Notes: generated from the letters alone by a model not told the origin. Shown: positions 24,548 to 35,604, counted from the stretch's first letter. The stretch is 64,000 nucleotides of DNA from Puccinia triticina (GCF_026914185.1 NC_070567.1:5668001-5732000); one strand, 5' to 3'. Program-made: numbers and translations.

Positions 24548-25180
24548 AGCAAATGATGCAAAACAATCATTGCGAGACCCGCAACGTCTCGCCTTCGGAG
24601 CTCTTCGACATTGTCCTCCGCTCATGAATACTTGAGCCTCGTGGATCCAGTGGCCCCAAATCAACCGCAGGGAGCATTCAAAGCAATGCTCCGGAAGGAG
24701 AAACATTAATGTGGATTACCATTGGCCACATTCCCTTCGAACCCAAGCATGGGGCATCCTTTATGTGTTTTTCACCAATCCGTCAACATCCATTGGATCC
24801 AGATTGATTCTTCAGTTGTTCCTCTATCTGGCCGTTATCTGTCTCTGTATTTGTTCAGTTAGTCTCTCGTCTTCCGTCCTGCCCGATTCCATCTGTCCCT
24901 CTGTTTCTGTTTCTCTTCTTTCTCTCATTCGCAGTCTCTGTTATATCTGTATTTCTCCTTATCGCATGTAACCCCTCATTTGAAGATACGTCATTCAAAC
25001 CCATCATCCTGAGCTCCAAATCTTGATTCCGCAACGGCCCCCCCCCCGGCCTCAGGAGAGGGTCGCTTGCAAGACATGCCGGGTTTTCGAGAGAGGCACG
25101 GTCCTCCCGGCGCGTCTTGCCTTGCACGAGCAGCGATTGTCTGTTGAAACATAATGTCATCACTCTACCCAATTCTATCT

Positions 25181-25895
25181 TAGGGGATCGCCATCAGATC
25201 CGACTTGATACCTGTCGATTCGGCACGTACACGTAGGGCTTCAAAATACACAGCAGCAGACACTTGCTTTGTGTTTCGTATAAATGGAGCAAAATAATTT
25301 GATCTTAGAAGTTGGACTGGCGATCGCAAAAAGAAGAACTGCACACTTCGAGAATATTGATGCAGCAGCTGAGCTGATCCCTACAAGGGGTATCGGTCAC
25401 GCGTAAATTGGAATGTTGTCAATTGGATACGAGTCTTCGTGTTAACTTGTTTGTGGCAAAACAACAAAGATGAGAAAACGATACATTGACGTGTTGTGCA
25501 TGATTTCAGAGGTCAGATACATGGATAATATATTTGTGTTACACTCGAGGTTGCTCAGCGAAAAAGAAGCTGTTTTTTTAATGTACATTGATGGTAGCAG
25601 AAGAGAGATAACAAACAAAGTCCACGTGTGTGACGTTTAATGGTACATATACAGCCAAATGGCCTTGGTGAAAGGGGATTGGCAATGTGGACTTTGTGGA
25701 TGACCTGGGGTGTTAGATGGTGGCTGGTAGATTGTACAATTCGAAAGGCGAAATGATGAAGTGAAATGAAACGATTTCCTTGCGGTTCCTTTTTTTTGTG
25801 CTGTTCCCACGCGGTAAGAATAAATAGATGATGCTGTCCATTTTGGAAACTGGGGGACGCGCTTTTTAAGGCCTCATTTGCCGCCTATGCTTTGC
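25181..25895. other. Intergenic, 3' flanks of unit C and SLM1 copy 2
   Basis: No gene seen. The left part has weak similarity to sequence after unit F (about 36720-36830), marking it as part of the duplicated segment. Confidence 0.45.
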
Positions 25896-28123
25896 TTAAC
25901 TGGTGGAGACGGCCTGCTGAGGGATAGGGAATCGGAATTAGTTCGCGTGCGACATTGAAGCGAGAAAACGAGAATAGTTACCTGGGGGACGTCTTGGACG
26001 GGATGTATCTCGGGTTTCTCTTTGAGGTTAGCGAGAGCAGCTTCAGTGTGATCGCCGCCCTTGTAAACAGGCAGGCCGTCGGAAGCGGCGCCAGGGGACA
26101 AAGGTGGGTGGTCGTGATGTAAGCCGGAAGGCGTAGTGGGCGCGGTGGAGAGCTCGTCATGCACGCTGTGAGCGGTGTCCTCCTCTTCAGACGACCCGCC
26201 ACTTTCCCCGTCACTAGACTCAGCAACTCGGCGGGTCACCGTGGCCGGGGCTTCGGTTTGAGGCGAACTCTTATCTAAGCCGATGTCGCTGACAGCTGAG
26301 ACGGCTGTACCAGGCGCCAAGCTGGACCGGACCGTTGCTTGGGTAACTGTAAACAATGGGATGGAAAGTATGAGTATGTGGAGAGAAGAGATGCCGGACA
26401 ATTTCGAGGGATACTCACAGGAGGCCTTGGCAGGGTGCTGGAGGAATTCCCACCATTGAGTCATCTCTGCATGGGTGCGGGCTTTGAAGCTAAATGCAAC
26501 ATCTTTACGACCAATGCGTAAGGTCCTTTTCATCTTACTGAGACTACCTGTGTGAGGCCCGCCGCTCGAACTCTTTCTGCCCTCGACGTGCCACTTGAAC
26601 GTCTTAGAGCCTGCTGGCGCAGGAGCACCGATGGAACAGTTGGGCATAAAGATAGAAATTTCTGGCTCTCCGTGTTTCGCGGGATCAGAAGACTTGTGCT
26701 CGTGGAGATAGCCGGATGGGGTAAGAACGTAGAATCCTTCTTTGTAATTTTTGGTGTCTGAAGCATGAAAGACCGACAAGAAAATGAGCAAACGGAGGAT
26801 ATTAGATTTAGGGTTGTGGACTCACATCGCTTTTTGCGTTCAAGGAATCCCGCCTTGACCGGCTTGGTAGTGTCGTCATTCTGCCCGGGGAAGGAGATTT
26901 TGGCGGCGTCACGCATGGCGATCGATTCGGGAATCAAGTGGCCGCTTCTCTGGGCATATTCATTCCACTCGATCTCAGGGTCAAGCTGAGTGATACCATC
27001 GTGGATCGATCGCCAGTGCTTGTTAGTTGCCTCCTGGGCTTGAATTCGAGCCGCTTCAAAGTCTTTCACTGCGGTCTGGATGTCAGTGTTGACACGCTTC
27101 TCAAGCTCGAAGGCTTTCTTTTGGTATTCTGTGGAAGGTGAGCCCCTCAAGGATTATTAGCCGGAGTGCATTTATGTAGTCTTATCTGCCGGAGAAATTC
27201 GGGGACTTGCCGATGATCATGCGGGTGAGTGAATTCTCAAAGTTAAGTTGATCTTTCAACTGTGATTCAACTTGGCGGTGAATGAGGACTGGGTCATCTT
27301 TGGCGGTCAACGCATGGGGGTTGCTCTTGGAGTGGGCTATGCCTTGAGCAAGTTGGGTGAGCAGTCGAGTAGATTCAACACGATGTTGACCGACCTCGGA
27401 AGCTAGCGCTCTGGGTTCAGTTTCCAAATCAGCGATGAACTGCGGGCGCGGAAGGGGGGCGTGTGAGCTGGCAGCAAGGGATCCCTAGTAGATAATGAAG
27501 AGGACTGGACTTACGAGTTTGATGTCATTCTTGACGTGGTTGAGAGTGTGGAGGACGGTGTGGGTGATCGAGTGAGCAAAGGTATTATGGTAGTCGGCCA
27601 TTGCTCGGGTCTGTTCACGAGTATCATAGAGGATAGATTGCCAGCCACCTTCGGGAAGGAACTGGTTACCTTCGCGTAGAGGGACTGGTAAATGGCCTCC
27701 AATGTTGACCAGCTCGCTTGCCGTGCTGCGCAGATGGAAGAGACAAATTGTCAGAGATGAGCCGGGAAACAGAGGGATGAGCGGAATGGCTTACTGAGTC
27801 TCTAATCTGGCAAGGTTCTCGTAGTAAGAGATAAGCCCTTTGGTGATAGACTTGTATTCGACTGTGGTGAGTGTGGCAAGGTTTAGCGAGTGGGGTCAAA
27901 TGGTGGTGAAGAGAAGAGGCAGACTGACGGAATCGGTCGAAGAGGATATCAACTTCCTTGTGCTCAGACTGGTCGGCATGCTCCGCCGATCCCGAGCCTG
28001 TACAGTCGGTGGATGGAAAGTCAAGTGGGTCAGCAAGCCGGTCACAAGAGCCGATCGAATGTATGTGAATAAGTATGTACCCTTTTTGATGGTAGGGGTT
28101 GGTTTTTTGAGGAGCGCACTCAT
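25896..28123 (-). CDS. SLM1: SLM1-like phosphoinositide-binding TORC2 substrate, copy 2
   Basis: Paralogue of the 9.5-kb gene in opposite orientation, same role expected: plasma-membrane PI(4,5)P2 sensor and TORC2 adaptor. Exons (minus): 28123-28081, 27997-27929, 27861-27795, 27725-27515, 27439-27211, 27128-26826, 26757-26419, 26346-25982, 25916-25896; 1647 nt, 548 aa, frame closes. The BAR-like part includes HKEVDILFDRFLEYKS and ELEKRVNTDIQTAVKDFE; the PH domain starts after GFLERKKR and holds NYKEGFYVLTPSGYLHEH and MTQWWEFL. The tail has GESGGSSEEED and TP/SP sites. Intron 5 appears to start with GC (GCAAGT) where copy 1 has GTAAGG. The tail is longer and more complete than in copy 1. Confidence 0.9.
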
Positions 28124-28538
28124 GATGAATCAAGCGGCGGTCAGGAGGAGAAAGAAAGGGGGGGCGTTGTTCTTGTGCTTGGAGAGATGGATGTATGCGC
28201 GTGAAGGAGGGATGTGGAGTTGAGGTGAGGGACGGGAAGAAGATTGTTAATCCGGAGTGGCTGGGTTTAAATATCCGAGTCTTTTGTTCTTTTTTTTGTG
28301 TTTTTTGTTCTTTGCGACTCCGAATGACGTAATAGGATAAACCAGGACTCTCGGAGTATTCGCAAGTCCCAGTGGAGGCACCCCCCCTCGCTTTCCTTTT
28401 GGTTGCCCAGATAAGGAACAATCCAGCCTGGGAGCAGGACCAGTCCAAACATTTATCGAGCGAGCATAAATATCTTGTGGGACACCATACAGCTATGTAG
28501 TTGACTGCTGGGGCCTAACTGGCAAGACCCATACTGAG

Positions 28539-28972
28539 ATGGCGGGGGATGGCCGAGGACGGCCAAGAGGAGATGGCTGGCAGGTCCCTGGGGCCGCAGC
28601 CGAACTGGTCAAGTCTTGGGTCACCAACATCCTCATCCAGCCTCATCCCCTGTTCGCCATCTCCCCAGATCCCGCTGGACGAGCTTGCAAACTCACTCCA
28701 GTTGCTCGCGGCTATTGGACCCGATGTAAGCCGTCGGAATGTGTCCCCCAGGGCCTGCTGGAGGTTGTTCAACAATCAAGCATGGCGCCCATCGGGCCAT
28801 CCTCAGACACATCTCATCACCCTCTCCCATCCAATCAATCTCTTCTCACTTCCTCAACACCACCGATTCTCCACATGCAGCCGAAAATCGAGACGAGTTG
28901 ACAATCGATAAATTTAATGCGGTTTTGGAAAAAAAGATCAAGGAAAACTACGAAGAAGAAGATTTGAAGTAG
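28539..28972 (+). CDS. Small protein, 92 aa, unknown
   Basis: Two exons, 28539-28725 and 28881-28972, joined through a GTAAGC donor and an ATGCAG acceptor; 279 nt, frame closes. The product has AAELVKSWVTNILIQPHPLF, then GYWTR, then a charged end ENRDELTIDKFNAVLEKKI and YEEEDLK. Not recognised; no clear membrane segment. It is divergent from SLM1 copy 2 (416 bp between starts), and its last 25 bases overlap the 3' end of the PPR gene on the other strand. Alternative: exon 2 alone is coding and exon 1 is chance. Confidence 0.5.
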
Positions 28973-31278
28973 ATAGGCACTGAATGTCGGTCTTCAGATC
29001 TCCAACAAAGAAGGGTATGATGAGCCGGAGGATGAGGATTGAGCTGAGCTGGGGCTGGAGCATGACGAGAGCCGGGCAGCTTGGGGACGAGGTCGAGGGT
29101 GAGTTGGCGGGGATGGTCTTGAGCAGTGTGGTGATCAACTTGGGTCTTGAAGCGGTCGATTAGCGAGTAGAACTTCTGGTTGAATGGGCTGAATGTCTGA
29201 CCATCACGATCATGACTAGGATCACTCAAAAACTTCGACAGGCGTATATTACCACCAAGAATTGGACGATAGAAGTCAATAAGAGCTGAAGTTGAGTCGG
29301 CCTTGTCCCTCTTTGCTTCGGAGGACGGATTGAGGATAGCGTGGAAGTGGAGAGTCATCAGCTTGGCGATCTTGGGCCGGATCTTGAAGATCTTCTGGAG
29401 GCTCGACTTGATCGATTGGAGGTCTTGAGTACTAATAAATCGGTACTTCGTCCGAACCAGTTTCCCGTCCACGGGGCCATTCAAGATCAACCGTTCAATC
29501 AGCAACTCTTCTCTGCTCTGCTCGGTTTGGCTTCCCGTCTTAGCTGACGATTCAGCTCGAGGGACATCCAGGTCTAGACATTCAATCAAGTGCTCATCGA
29601 TTATCAGGTATTCATTGACCAGTTGGTTCAGATTTGCCTGAATTTCTTCGACTAGAGAGCTGGAAGAAGGAGAAGATCGATCGAGAGTGGAGATGAGCGC
29701 TTGGGTCGATCTGAGCAGCCGAACAAACCAGGCGGAGATGACGTGTAAGAAGCGGATACCTGTTCTGGAGCCCATCAGCTTGGCGTCCAATCCGTATCGG
29801 CTCGTCCAGACCTGCGATATACGATGCACTTCAGAGGGCGCTAGGAAGGTCTGTATCCTCAGACAGTTCAGTAAGGTTCGACTGTTGGCTTTGATCAGGT
29901 GTTCCGGGTGCTGATCGATAAAACGCTCGACGAACCGAAAGACGCACTCGACCGGTAACCGATCCGATTTCGTGCTAGGAGAGTCGTCAGTGGGTCGCTG
30001 TCGCTTGAGGTTGTATAATCCGAAGACCAATGCCTCTAACAGACTCGTGGCCCAATACGGGGTAATGTCCAGCCGGGAACTTTCGGCGGCACTCCTCTTG
30101 AGATCAAGGTTGAGGATCATCTCAACAAACTCCTTCGCCTCTTTCCATCTTCCAAGCTCCATCAGCCGCTTCGTCAGAGTCACCAGTGCCCGACCGTCCT
30201 TCCTGACGTATTCAGAATCCCAGCGATGGTGTTTCAGGAAATCTTCGATCGGCATCCAACTCTGCTCCTCCGTCCTGGCCAGCAAGGTCTTTTTTGAGCA
30301 TGGTTTGGTCGGAGGAGGGTCCGATCCAGAAGGGACGGGATCGTCCATCGAATCGAAATGTTCGAGCTTAGAAGGCCTTCTTGGTCGGATTGAGAACAGC
30401 CTCGTCAAGCATTGATCACTAACTTGATGACCGTCGGCTTTGATCGCATCTAATGTCAACTGAACCCCTTTGAACTTGTTTAATGCTTGATAGGAACAAG
30501 CAATCAACTCTTGCGTTTCTTGGTTCTTCGGGATCCCTCGTTCCTCCATCTCCTTGATCAATCTTCGAGCCAGATGATATCGCTCGGATTGGTAGTAATA
30601 TGCGATCAAATGGTTGTAAGATTGAATCGAGACTAGCCCTTCTTCCGTGCTATGAAACCTGATGATCGGTTCGATGAGTCTCTTAGGTAGTCGCCGATGG
30701 ATGAGCTCTTTGATCCTTCTGGCAAACACTTCTTGATTGGGTGAAGATTTCAAGAAGCGGATGTAGATCTGAGTCCATTGTAAGGCTTGTTCGAGGGAGC
30801 GGAAGGTCGGCTCACGGCTGGAGGAGGAGGAGGATGACGACAAAGGGAGCGAATGGGATTGATGAGGTGGATAATGATCGAGGGAGAATTTGGAAGTTGA
30901 TGGTTGAGGTGGGGGTGGAGGAAGCGGATTGATCTTGATGAGTTTCTGGATGCTTCTGTCCATCGCTTGGGAGCTTGAGTAGATTTTCTTGGACCTTTCG
31001 AGTTCAGCTAAGGTGCCGGAAACGGGGTCGCGAGGATGACCAAGGCGAGCGCTCGACGGGGGGTGGCTACTCCTGGAGAGGCAGGCTGCTCCGGTGATGA
31101 AGTGGTCGAGCAGAGGGTTCAATGGATCTCTTGCTCGGTAGGCTTTCTTGATTGGCCGTCTTGGCGGTGAGCTTTTCGTGGATGGGGATGGGGTACTCTT
31201 GCTTGTTGATTGGCGGGCGAGCGATGGGGAGTTCTGGTTGATCTTGGTCGTCAGTTTGGTCAGTTGGCAGTTGAACAT
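28948..31278 (-). CDS. Pentatricopeptide-repeat (PPR) protein, probably mitochondrial
   Basis: Single exon, 776 aa from the ATG at 31278 (the open frame extends further but without an upstream ATG). The N-terminus is basic, Ser/Thr-rich and poor in acids, as in mitochondrial presequences. Residues about 30-170 are low-complexity with a Pro run. A recognisable PPR lies near residues 220-290: SIQSYNHLIAYYYQ, then LARRLIKEMEERGI, then a second helix pair ending in KGVQLTLDAIKADGH. Another helical pair near 370-420 includes RALVTLTKRLMELGRWKEA. Such proteins bind organellar RNA for processing or translation; the target cannot be inferred. The remaining C-terminal half is helical and less clear. 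Confidence 0.75.
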   Translation of the reverse strand: MFNCQLTKLTTKINQNSPSLARQSTSKSTPSPSTKSSPPRRPIKKAYRARDPLNPLLDHFITGAACLSRSSHPPSSARLGHPRDPVSGTLAELERSKKIYSSSQAMDRSIQKLIKINPLPPPPPQPSTSKFSLDHYPPHQSHSLPLSSSSSSSSREPTFRSLEQALQWTQIYIRFLKSSPNQEVFARRIKELIHRRLPKRLIEPIIRFHSTEEGLVSIQSYNHLIAYYYQSERYHLARRLIKEMEERGIPKNQETQELIACSYQALNKFKGVQLTLDAIKADGHQVSDQCLTRLFSIRPRRPSKLEHFDSMDDPVPSGSDPPPTKPCSKKTLLARTEEQSWMPIEDFLKHHRWDSEYVRKDGRALVTLTKRLMELGRWKEAKEFVEMILNLDLKRSAAESSRLDITPYWATSLLEALVFGLYNLKRQRPTDDSPSTKSDRLPVECVFRFVERFIDQHPEHLIKANSRTLLNCLRIQTFLAPSEVHRISQVWTSRYGLDAKLMGSRTGIRFLHVISAWFVRLLRSTQALISTLDRSSPSSSSLVEEIQANLNQLVNEYLIIDEHLIECLDLDVPRAESSAKTGSQTEQSREELLIERLILNGPVDGKLVRTKYRFISTQDLQSIKSSLQKIFKIRPKIAKLMTLHFHAILNPSSEAKRDKADSTSALIDFYRPILGGNIRLSKFLSDPSHDRDGQTFSPFNQKFYSLIDRFKTQVDHHTAQDHPRQLTLDLVPKLPGSRHAPAPAQLNPHPPAHHTLLCWRSEDRHSVPIYFKSSSS

Positions 31279-31659
31279 CGCAGAAGTCGAGCAACCAAGA
31301 CAGAGGACGAGGCGAGAGAAAGCAAGCACCAGCAACACTTGATCGGATTATCTAATCAAGGCGCAGCACACAGCTCCAACCTCGCCCCGCCGAGAGAACT
31401 TGATCATCTGGTGTTACACAACCGTAACTTGTTCACCTTTGCTATATAGCAGGCCTCCCACAGCATTTCTAAGTCTGATGTGCAGTCAGTGTCAAAGTTG
31501 TCGGAAGCTATAAAATCCACGACCTCCTTTGAATCCACTGCCAAGGGATACATAGTTAGGTTAACCAGGTTTAGGTTGCCCACGGCACCAGGTTTCTCCC
31601 CATACCAAGTGCCTTCAGCGGCAGTCGTAACCTCATAGCCCAACTCGAAACGGCTACGG
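31279..31659. other. PPR promoter region and left flank of unit D
   Basis: No gene seen. Similarity to the other array units becomes visible only from about 31660. Confidence 0.4.
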
Positions 31660-32412
31660 TGCGCTGTTAAATTTCCGCATTGTTTTCCCTGTTGCTGGGG
31701 CATTCGCCTCAACCCGCCACTTCCGCAAGCCTGGCTCCTTGGTAACTTTGGACGCGTCCCTTTTTCACCAGGAGCATCGCGTGTGCCAACGCGTCTCTTA
31801 CTAGTACCCGCCAACGAATCATGGCCTGCTTCGCCGTGGGGTCCGAGGACCAAAGACAGGACTGGCGCGGTTAGAAAATCCGTGCAGCTTCAAGAGTGTA
31901 ATAGTTTTTGAGGTGGGCTGGCATTCTGACAGTCTGAATCGAAATCTTTCTTGCCATCACGGCAAGCTCTGGTGCGTTTCAATGTGGACCACGTCGGAAA
32001 TTCAGATGGTTTTGGGGAAAGACCAGCCATCTTTGTCGACTTCGGACGCCTATAAAAGAAGCAGTCCGGTCCGCACCCTCCACCCTTCTCCATCCTCCAC
32101 CCGCTATTCTTTTCAAGCTCCACATCCCGACAGCATCCAAAACCTCCAGATATATTCTCAGTCCACCAAAGAGAAACAAAATAATCTCCACCCTTGACGT
32201 GATCCCAACAACAATCCTTTTATCTCACCAAAGCTAACAGTTTTTTGAGGATAATAAGAGTGATATATTTCCACCATAAAATAAATCAGTGAGTCCAGAT
32301 TCATCAACCGATGATCTTTCTTTGTGATCTGTATAACTGACTTTTCTTTTTCTGATTGTTTTCAGATTCACGCCTGTGTTTTCTCCTGATTTTTTTTCTT
32401 GGATACCCAAAG

Positions 32413-32838
32413 ATGTTGCTCAATACCCCGCAGAGCTTGGCGCTTCTCCTCAACGAATGTGATTCCATCACTGATTCAGAAGGCAGTCAGAGCCCAAGAA
32501 CCAGACTTGGATCCAAAGCCGCACTTTTTTCAGCCCCACTGGAGCCTTCACTTTTGCGTACCACCACAGTCGAGTCAATCATCCAGCGCAACCCCTACCG
32601 ACACGCAAAGGTTGAGCTTGGCTTATACCTTCTGCTTGACTCGGACCCAATGCTTGACGGCGATCTACCTTCTGCAGGACACCAATCCTCTTCCTCAACT
32701 GGAAACTACTGGCTCGATTGCGCGGAATCAGAAACATCAATCTCATTCAATGATCCCAATGAAATACCTTCCCACCTTTACAACCCTCCGCGTCTACCCA
32801 TGATGCAATTGCTCAAGAACTGGTGGCGATACCGTTAA
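32413..32838 (+). CDS. Array gene D, 141-aa uncharacterised protein
   Basis: ATG at 32413 after a leader intron (32289-32365). Six residues longer than the other copies: an extra residue near SLALLLNECD and an inserted stretch near RTRLGSKAALFSAPLEP. The downstream two thirds matches copy B apart from one residue (Asn for His). Because the flanks and leader have diverged while the protein has not, this copy gives the best evidence that the product is functional. Confidence 0.8.
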   Translation: MLLNTPQSLALLLNECDSITDSEGSQSPRTRLGSKAALFSAPLEPSLLRTTTVESIIQRNPYRHAKVELGLYLLLDSDPMLDGDLPSAGHQSSSSTGNYWLDCAESETSISFNDPNEIPSHLYNPPRLPMMQLLKNWWRYR

Positions 32839-33489
32839 AGCAAATGATTCGAAATGATCATTCTGAGATCCGCAACGTCTCACCCTCGGAGCTCTTCGAC
32901 TTTGCACTCCAATCGTGAATTGTTGAGTGCTGCGTACTCAGGCGCCCCAAAATTTCATGCATGGAGCATGCCACACCTCAATGTGGACCACCATATCTCT
33001 TTCTTAAGCATCAAATCAAGTCGCCGCAACCAATTCGCGGCTCCAGATAATCTGTCAAATTGCATCGGATCAAGAACAATCCTTAAATCGTTAATGCCAG
33101 TGTCTCTCAGCATCTGTCTCTGTCTCTCTATGTGTCCTGTTCTGTCTCTTTTCTTGTTCCTCACTTTCTGTCTTCTTTCTTCCTCATACCTGCATCCTAA
33201 TGCCAGTGTCTCTCAGCATCTGTCTCTGTCTCTTTATTTGTTCTGTTTGGTCTCTTTCCTTGCTCCTCAGTTTCTGTCTTCTTTCTTCCTCACATCTGCA
33301 TCCTTTGTCTGTCTCGGTCTCTGATTTTCTCCTTGTTATCTGAACTCCTCATTAAAATACGTAAATTAATTTTCATCATCCTAAGCTCCAAAGTTTAATT
33401 TTGTAACAGGCCTTTCCAATAGGGCCTTCTTCCTGCGGGCGCGTCGCACCTGTCAAAATTAGGACTGTTGAGATATGAATATATAATCT

Positions 33490-33640
33490 AACACAATCTT
33501 GTGAAAGGGGGTGTTGGTTGGCATATTCTTTTCGAACATCAAACCCGCGGTGGTCTCCGGGAGATTCTCTTCGGACAGATTCTTGTGAGCTTGTTTGATG
33601 GGAGTGAGAACAACCGGGTGAGGGTTTGAGCTCAAGATCT
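33490..33640 (-). pseudogene. Relic of SLM1 penultimate exon in unit D
   Basis: On the minus strand the stretch decodes in part as NPHPVVLTPIKQAHKNL, against HPAVVTPTKQAHENL in intact SLM1 copy 1, then decays. It ends abruptly just upstream of the His-Pro segment, where unit E begins. No start, no upstream exons and no PH domain, so it is a truncated, non-functional piece. Confidence 0.8.
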
Positions 33641-34132
33641 CAGTGATCCAAATATCCGCGGAGTGTCCACTGAGATTTCTCAAAAACTCATTTTGGTACA
33701 TATTTTTCTAATCCGGTGCCCCATGTCATTACATCAATTCGCATGAACAGCACCAGTCTTGTCTCCATCAAAATGAACCTCTCCTGCGTGGTGTTGACAG
33801 CTTAATTGTACTGAGCTAATGTGCCAGTGGCGTTGTGCTACGACTGTTTTCTTCTTATCACTGCAGAACCCGCCGCAACCAGCCCTCTCCGCGTCTCTAT
33901 CATGAGTGACTTGGAACGCGTCCCTTGACCGCAGGACACATCGCGTTTCCCCTCGCGTCTGCTACTAGCATCCGCCGGCCAATCAAGGCCTGCGTCGGCG
34001 TGGGGTCCGAGAGCCAGAGAGAAGGCTAGCACACTATGGCTGGGTGGGCGCGCTTAGAAACTCCGTGCAGCTTCAAGAGCGTCCAAGTTATTCAGGTGGG
34101 CTGGTATTTCATCAGTCTGACTCAAAATATCT

Positions 34133-34247
34133 CTTGCCACCACGGCAAGCTCGGGTGCGTTTTGATGTGGACCGCGATGGAAATTCGGCTGGTCTTTGGG
34201 ATAGACCAGCCATCTTTGTCGGCTTCCGACGCCTACGCCTATAAAAG
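34133..34247 (+). promoter_or_regulatory. Array gene E promoter: two palindromes and TATA box
   Basis: CTTGCC (34133-34138) with GGCAAG (34144-34149); GGCTGGTCT/AGACCAGCC arms spanning 34187-34211; TATAAAAG at 34240-34247. A 6-bp GCCTAC duplication just before the TATA box lengthens the gap relative to B and C. Confidence 0.7.
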
Positions 34248-34571
34248 AAGCAGTCCGGTCGTCACCCTCCATCTTTCTCCATCCTCCATCAGCTATCGTT
34301 TTCAAACTCCACAAATCATCAGCATCAAAAACCTTCAACCAAAAACAATCAAAAACATCTCCATACGCGACGTGATCCCAATATCTTCGAACAACTTGTT
34401 CAGGATAATCAGAGTCTTCTTGAATTTTAAATAAAGAACAAAACAGTGAGTTCAGATTCATCAACCAATGTTCCTTCCCAGTGATCTCTATAACTGACCT
34501 TTTTGTCTTCTTGATTGCTTTACAGATTCGCACCTGTGTTTTTTTACAGACTTTCTTTTGGATACCCAAAG

Positions 34572-34979
34572 ATGTTGTTCAATACCCCAAAGAGCCTGCT
34601 TCTTCTCAACGAATGTGATTCCATCACTGATTCAGAAGGCAGCCAGAACCCGCGAACCAGACTTCTTCTTTCCACCCCACTCGAGCCTTCAGTTTTGCGC
34701 ACCGCCACAGTCAAGTCAATCATCCAGCGCAACCACTACCGACACGCAAAGGTTGAGCTTGGCTTATACCTTCTGCTTGACTCGGACCCAATGCTCGACG
34801 GCGATCTACCTTCTGCAGGACACCGATCCTCTTCCTCTACCGGAAACTACTGGCTCGATTGCGCGGAGTCAGAAACGTCAATCTCATTCAATGATCCCAA
34901 TGAAATACCTTCCCACCTTTACAACCCTCCGCGTTTGCCCATGATGCAATTGCTCAAGAACTGGTGGCGATACCGTTAA
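34572..34979 (+). CDS. Array gene E, 135-aa uncharacterised protein
   Basis: ATG at 34572 after a leader intron (34446-34525). Differs from copy B by a handful of residues (LLNECD for LLDECD, NHY for NPY, GHR for GHQ, FND for FHD) and shares NHY and FND with copy A. Otherwise as described for copy B. Confidence 0.8.
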   Translation: MLFNTPKSLLLLNECDSITDSEGSQNPRTRLLLSTPLEPSVLRTATVKSIIQRNHYRHAKVELGLYLLLDSDPMLDGDLPSAGHRSSSSTGNYWLDCAESETSISFNDPNEIPSHLYNPPRLPMMQLLKNWWRYR

Positions 34980-35604
34980 AGCAAATGATTCAAACTAATC
35001 ATTGCGAGAACCGCAACGTCTCACCCTCGGAGCTCTTCGACTTTGCACTCCGTGAATTGATGAGTGCTGAGTACCCAGGCGCCCCAAAATCTGAACATTC
35101 AACGCCTCAGGAAGAAGAAACAATGCGGACCACTGCTGCATTCCCTTCAACTCCAACAAGCCTGTCGATTTCCGAAATCCTACTTATCTGTTTTTTAAAC
35201 ATCGAATCCAGTCCTGGAAACCAATTCGCGGCTCCAGAGACCTTACCAATCTGTCAAATTTCATCGGATCGACATCAATCCTTAAATTGTTAATGGCAAT
35301 GTCTCTCAGTATCTGTCTTTGTCTCTCTATTTTTTCTGTTCTGTCGATTTTCTTGTTCCCCAGTTTCTGTCTTCCCTCTTCCTCATATCTGCATCCTGCT
35401 TTCTGTCTCTGTCTCTGTGTTTTTCCTTGGTATGAGACCTCCTCATCAAAATACGTAAATTAAATTTTATTATCCTGAGCTCCAAAGTTTGATTTCGCAA
35501 CAAGCCTTTCCGATAGGGCCGTCCTGCTCCTGGCGCGCCGCGCCTGTCAAAATCAGGACTGTTGCGACGTGAATATTTCATCTAACACACTTCCTTCACT
35601 TGGA

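Larger units (their letters stand above)
23221..25180 (+). repeat. Repeat unit C
   Basis: Same order as unit B. Its 3' side runs through a CT-rich tract (24830-24960) and a GC-rich end (25040-25140) straight into the SLM1 copy 2 3' flank rather than into another unit. The GC-rich end is shared with deleted unit F (about 36600-36720). Confidence 0.8.
31660..33690 (+). repeat. Repeat unit D (most diverged intact copy)
   Basis: Same order as B and C. Promoter-side sequence has drifted furthest: palindrome 2 is damaged, palindrome 1 (CTTGCC/GGCAAG) and TATAAAAG (32051-32058) are kept. Ends in a CT-rich tract (33100-33330) and an antisense SLM1 relic. Confidence 0.8.
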
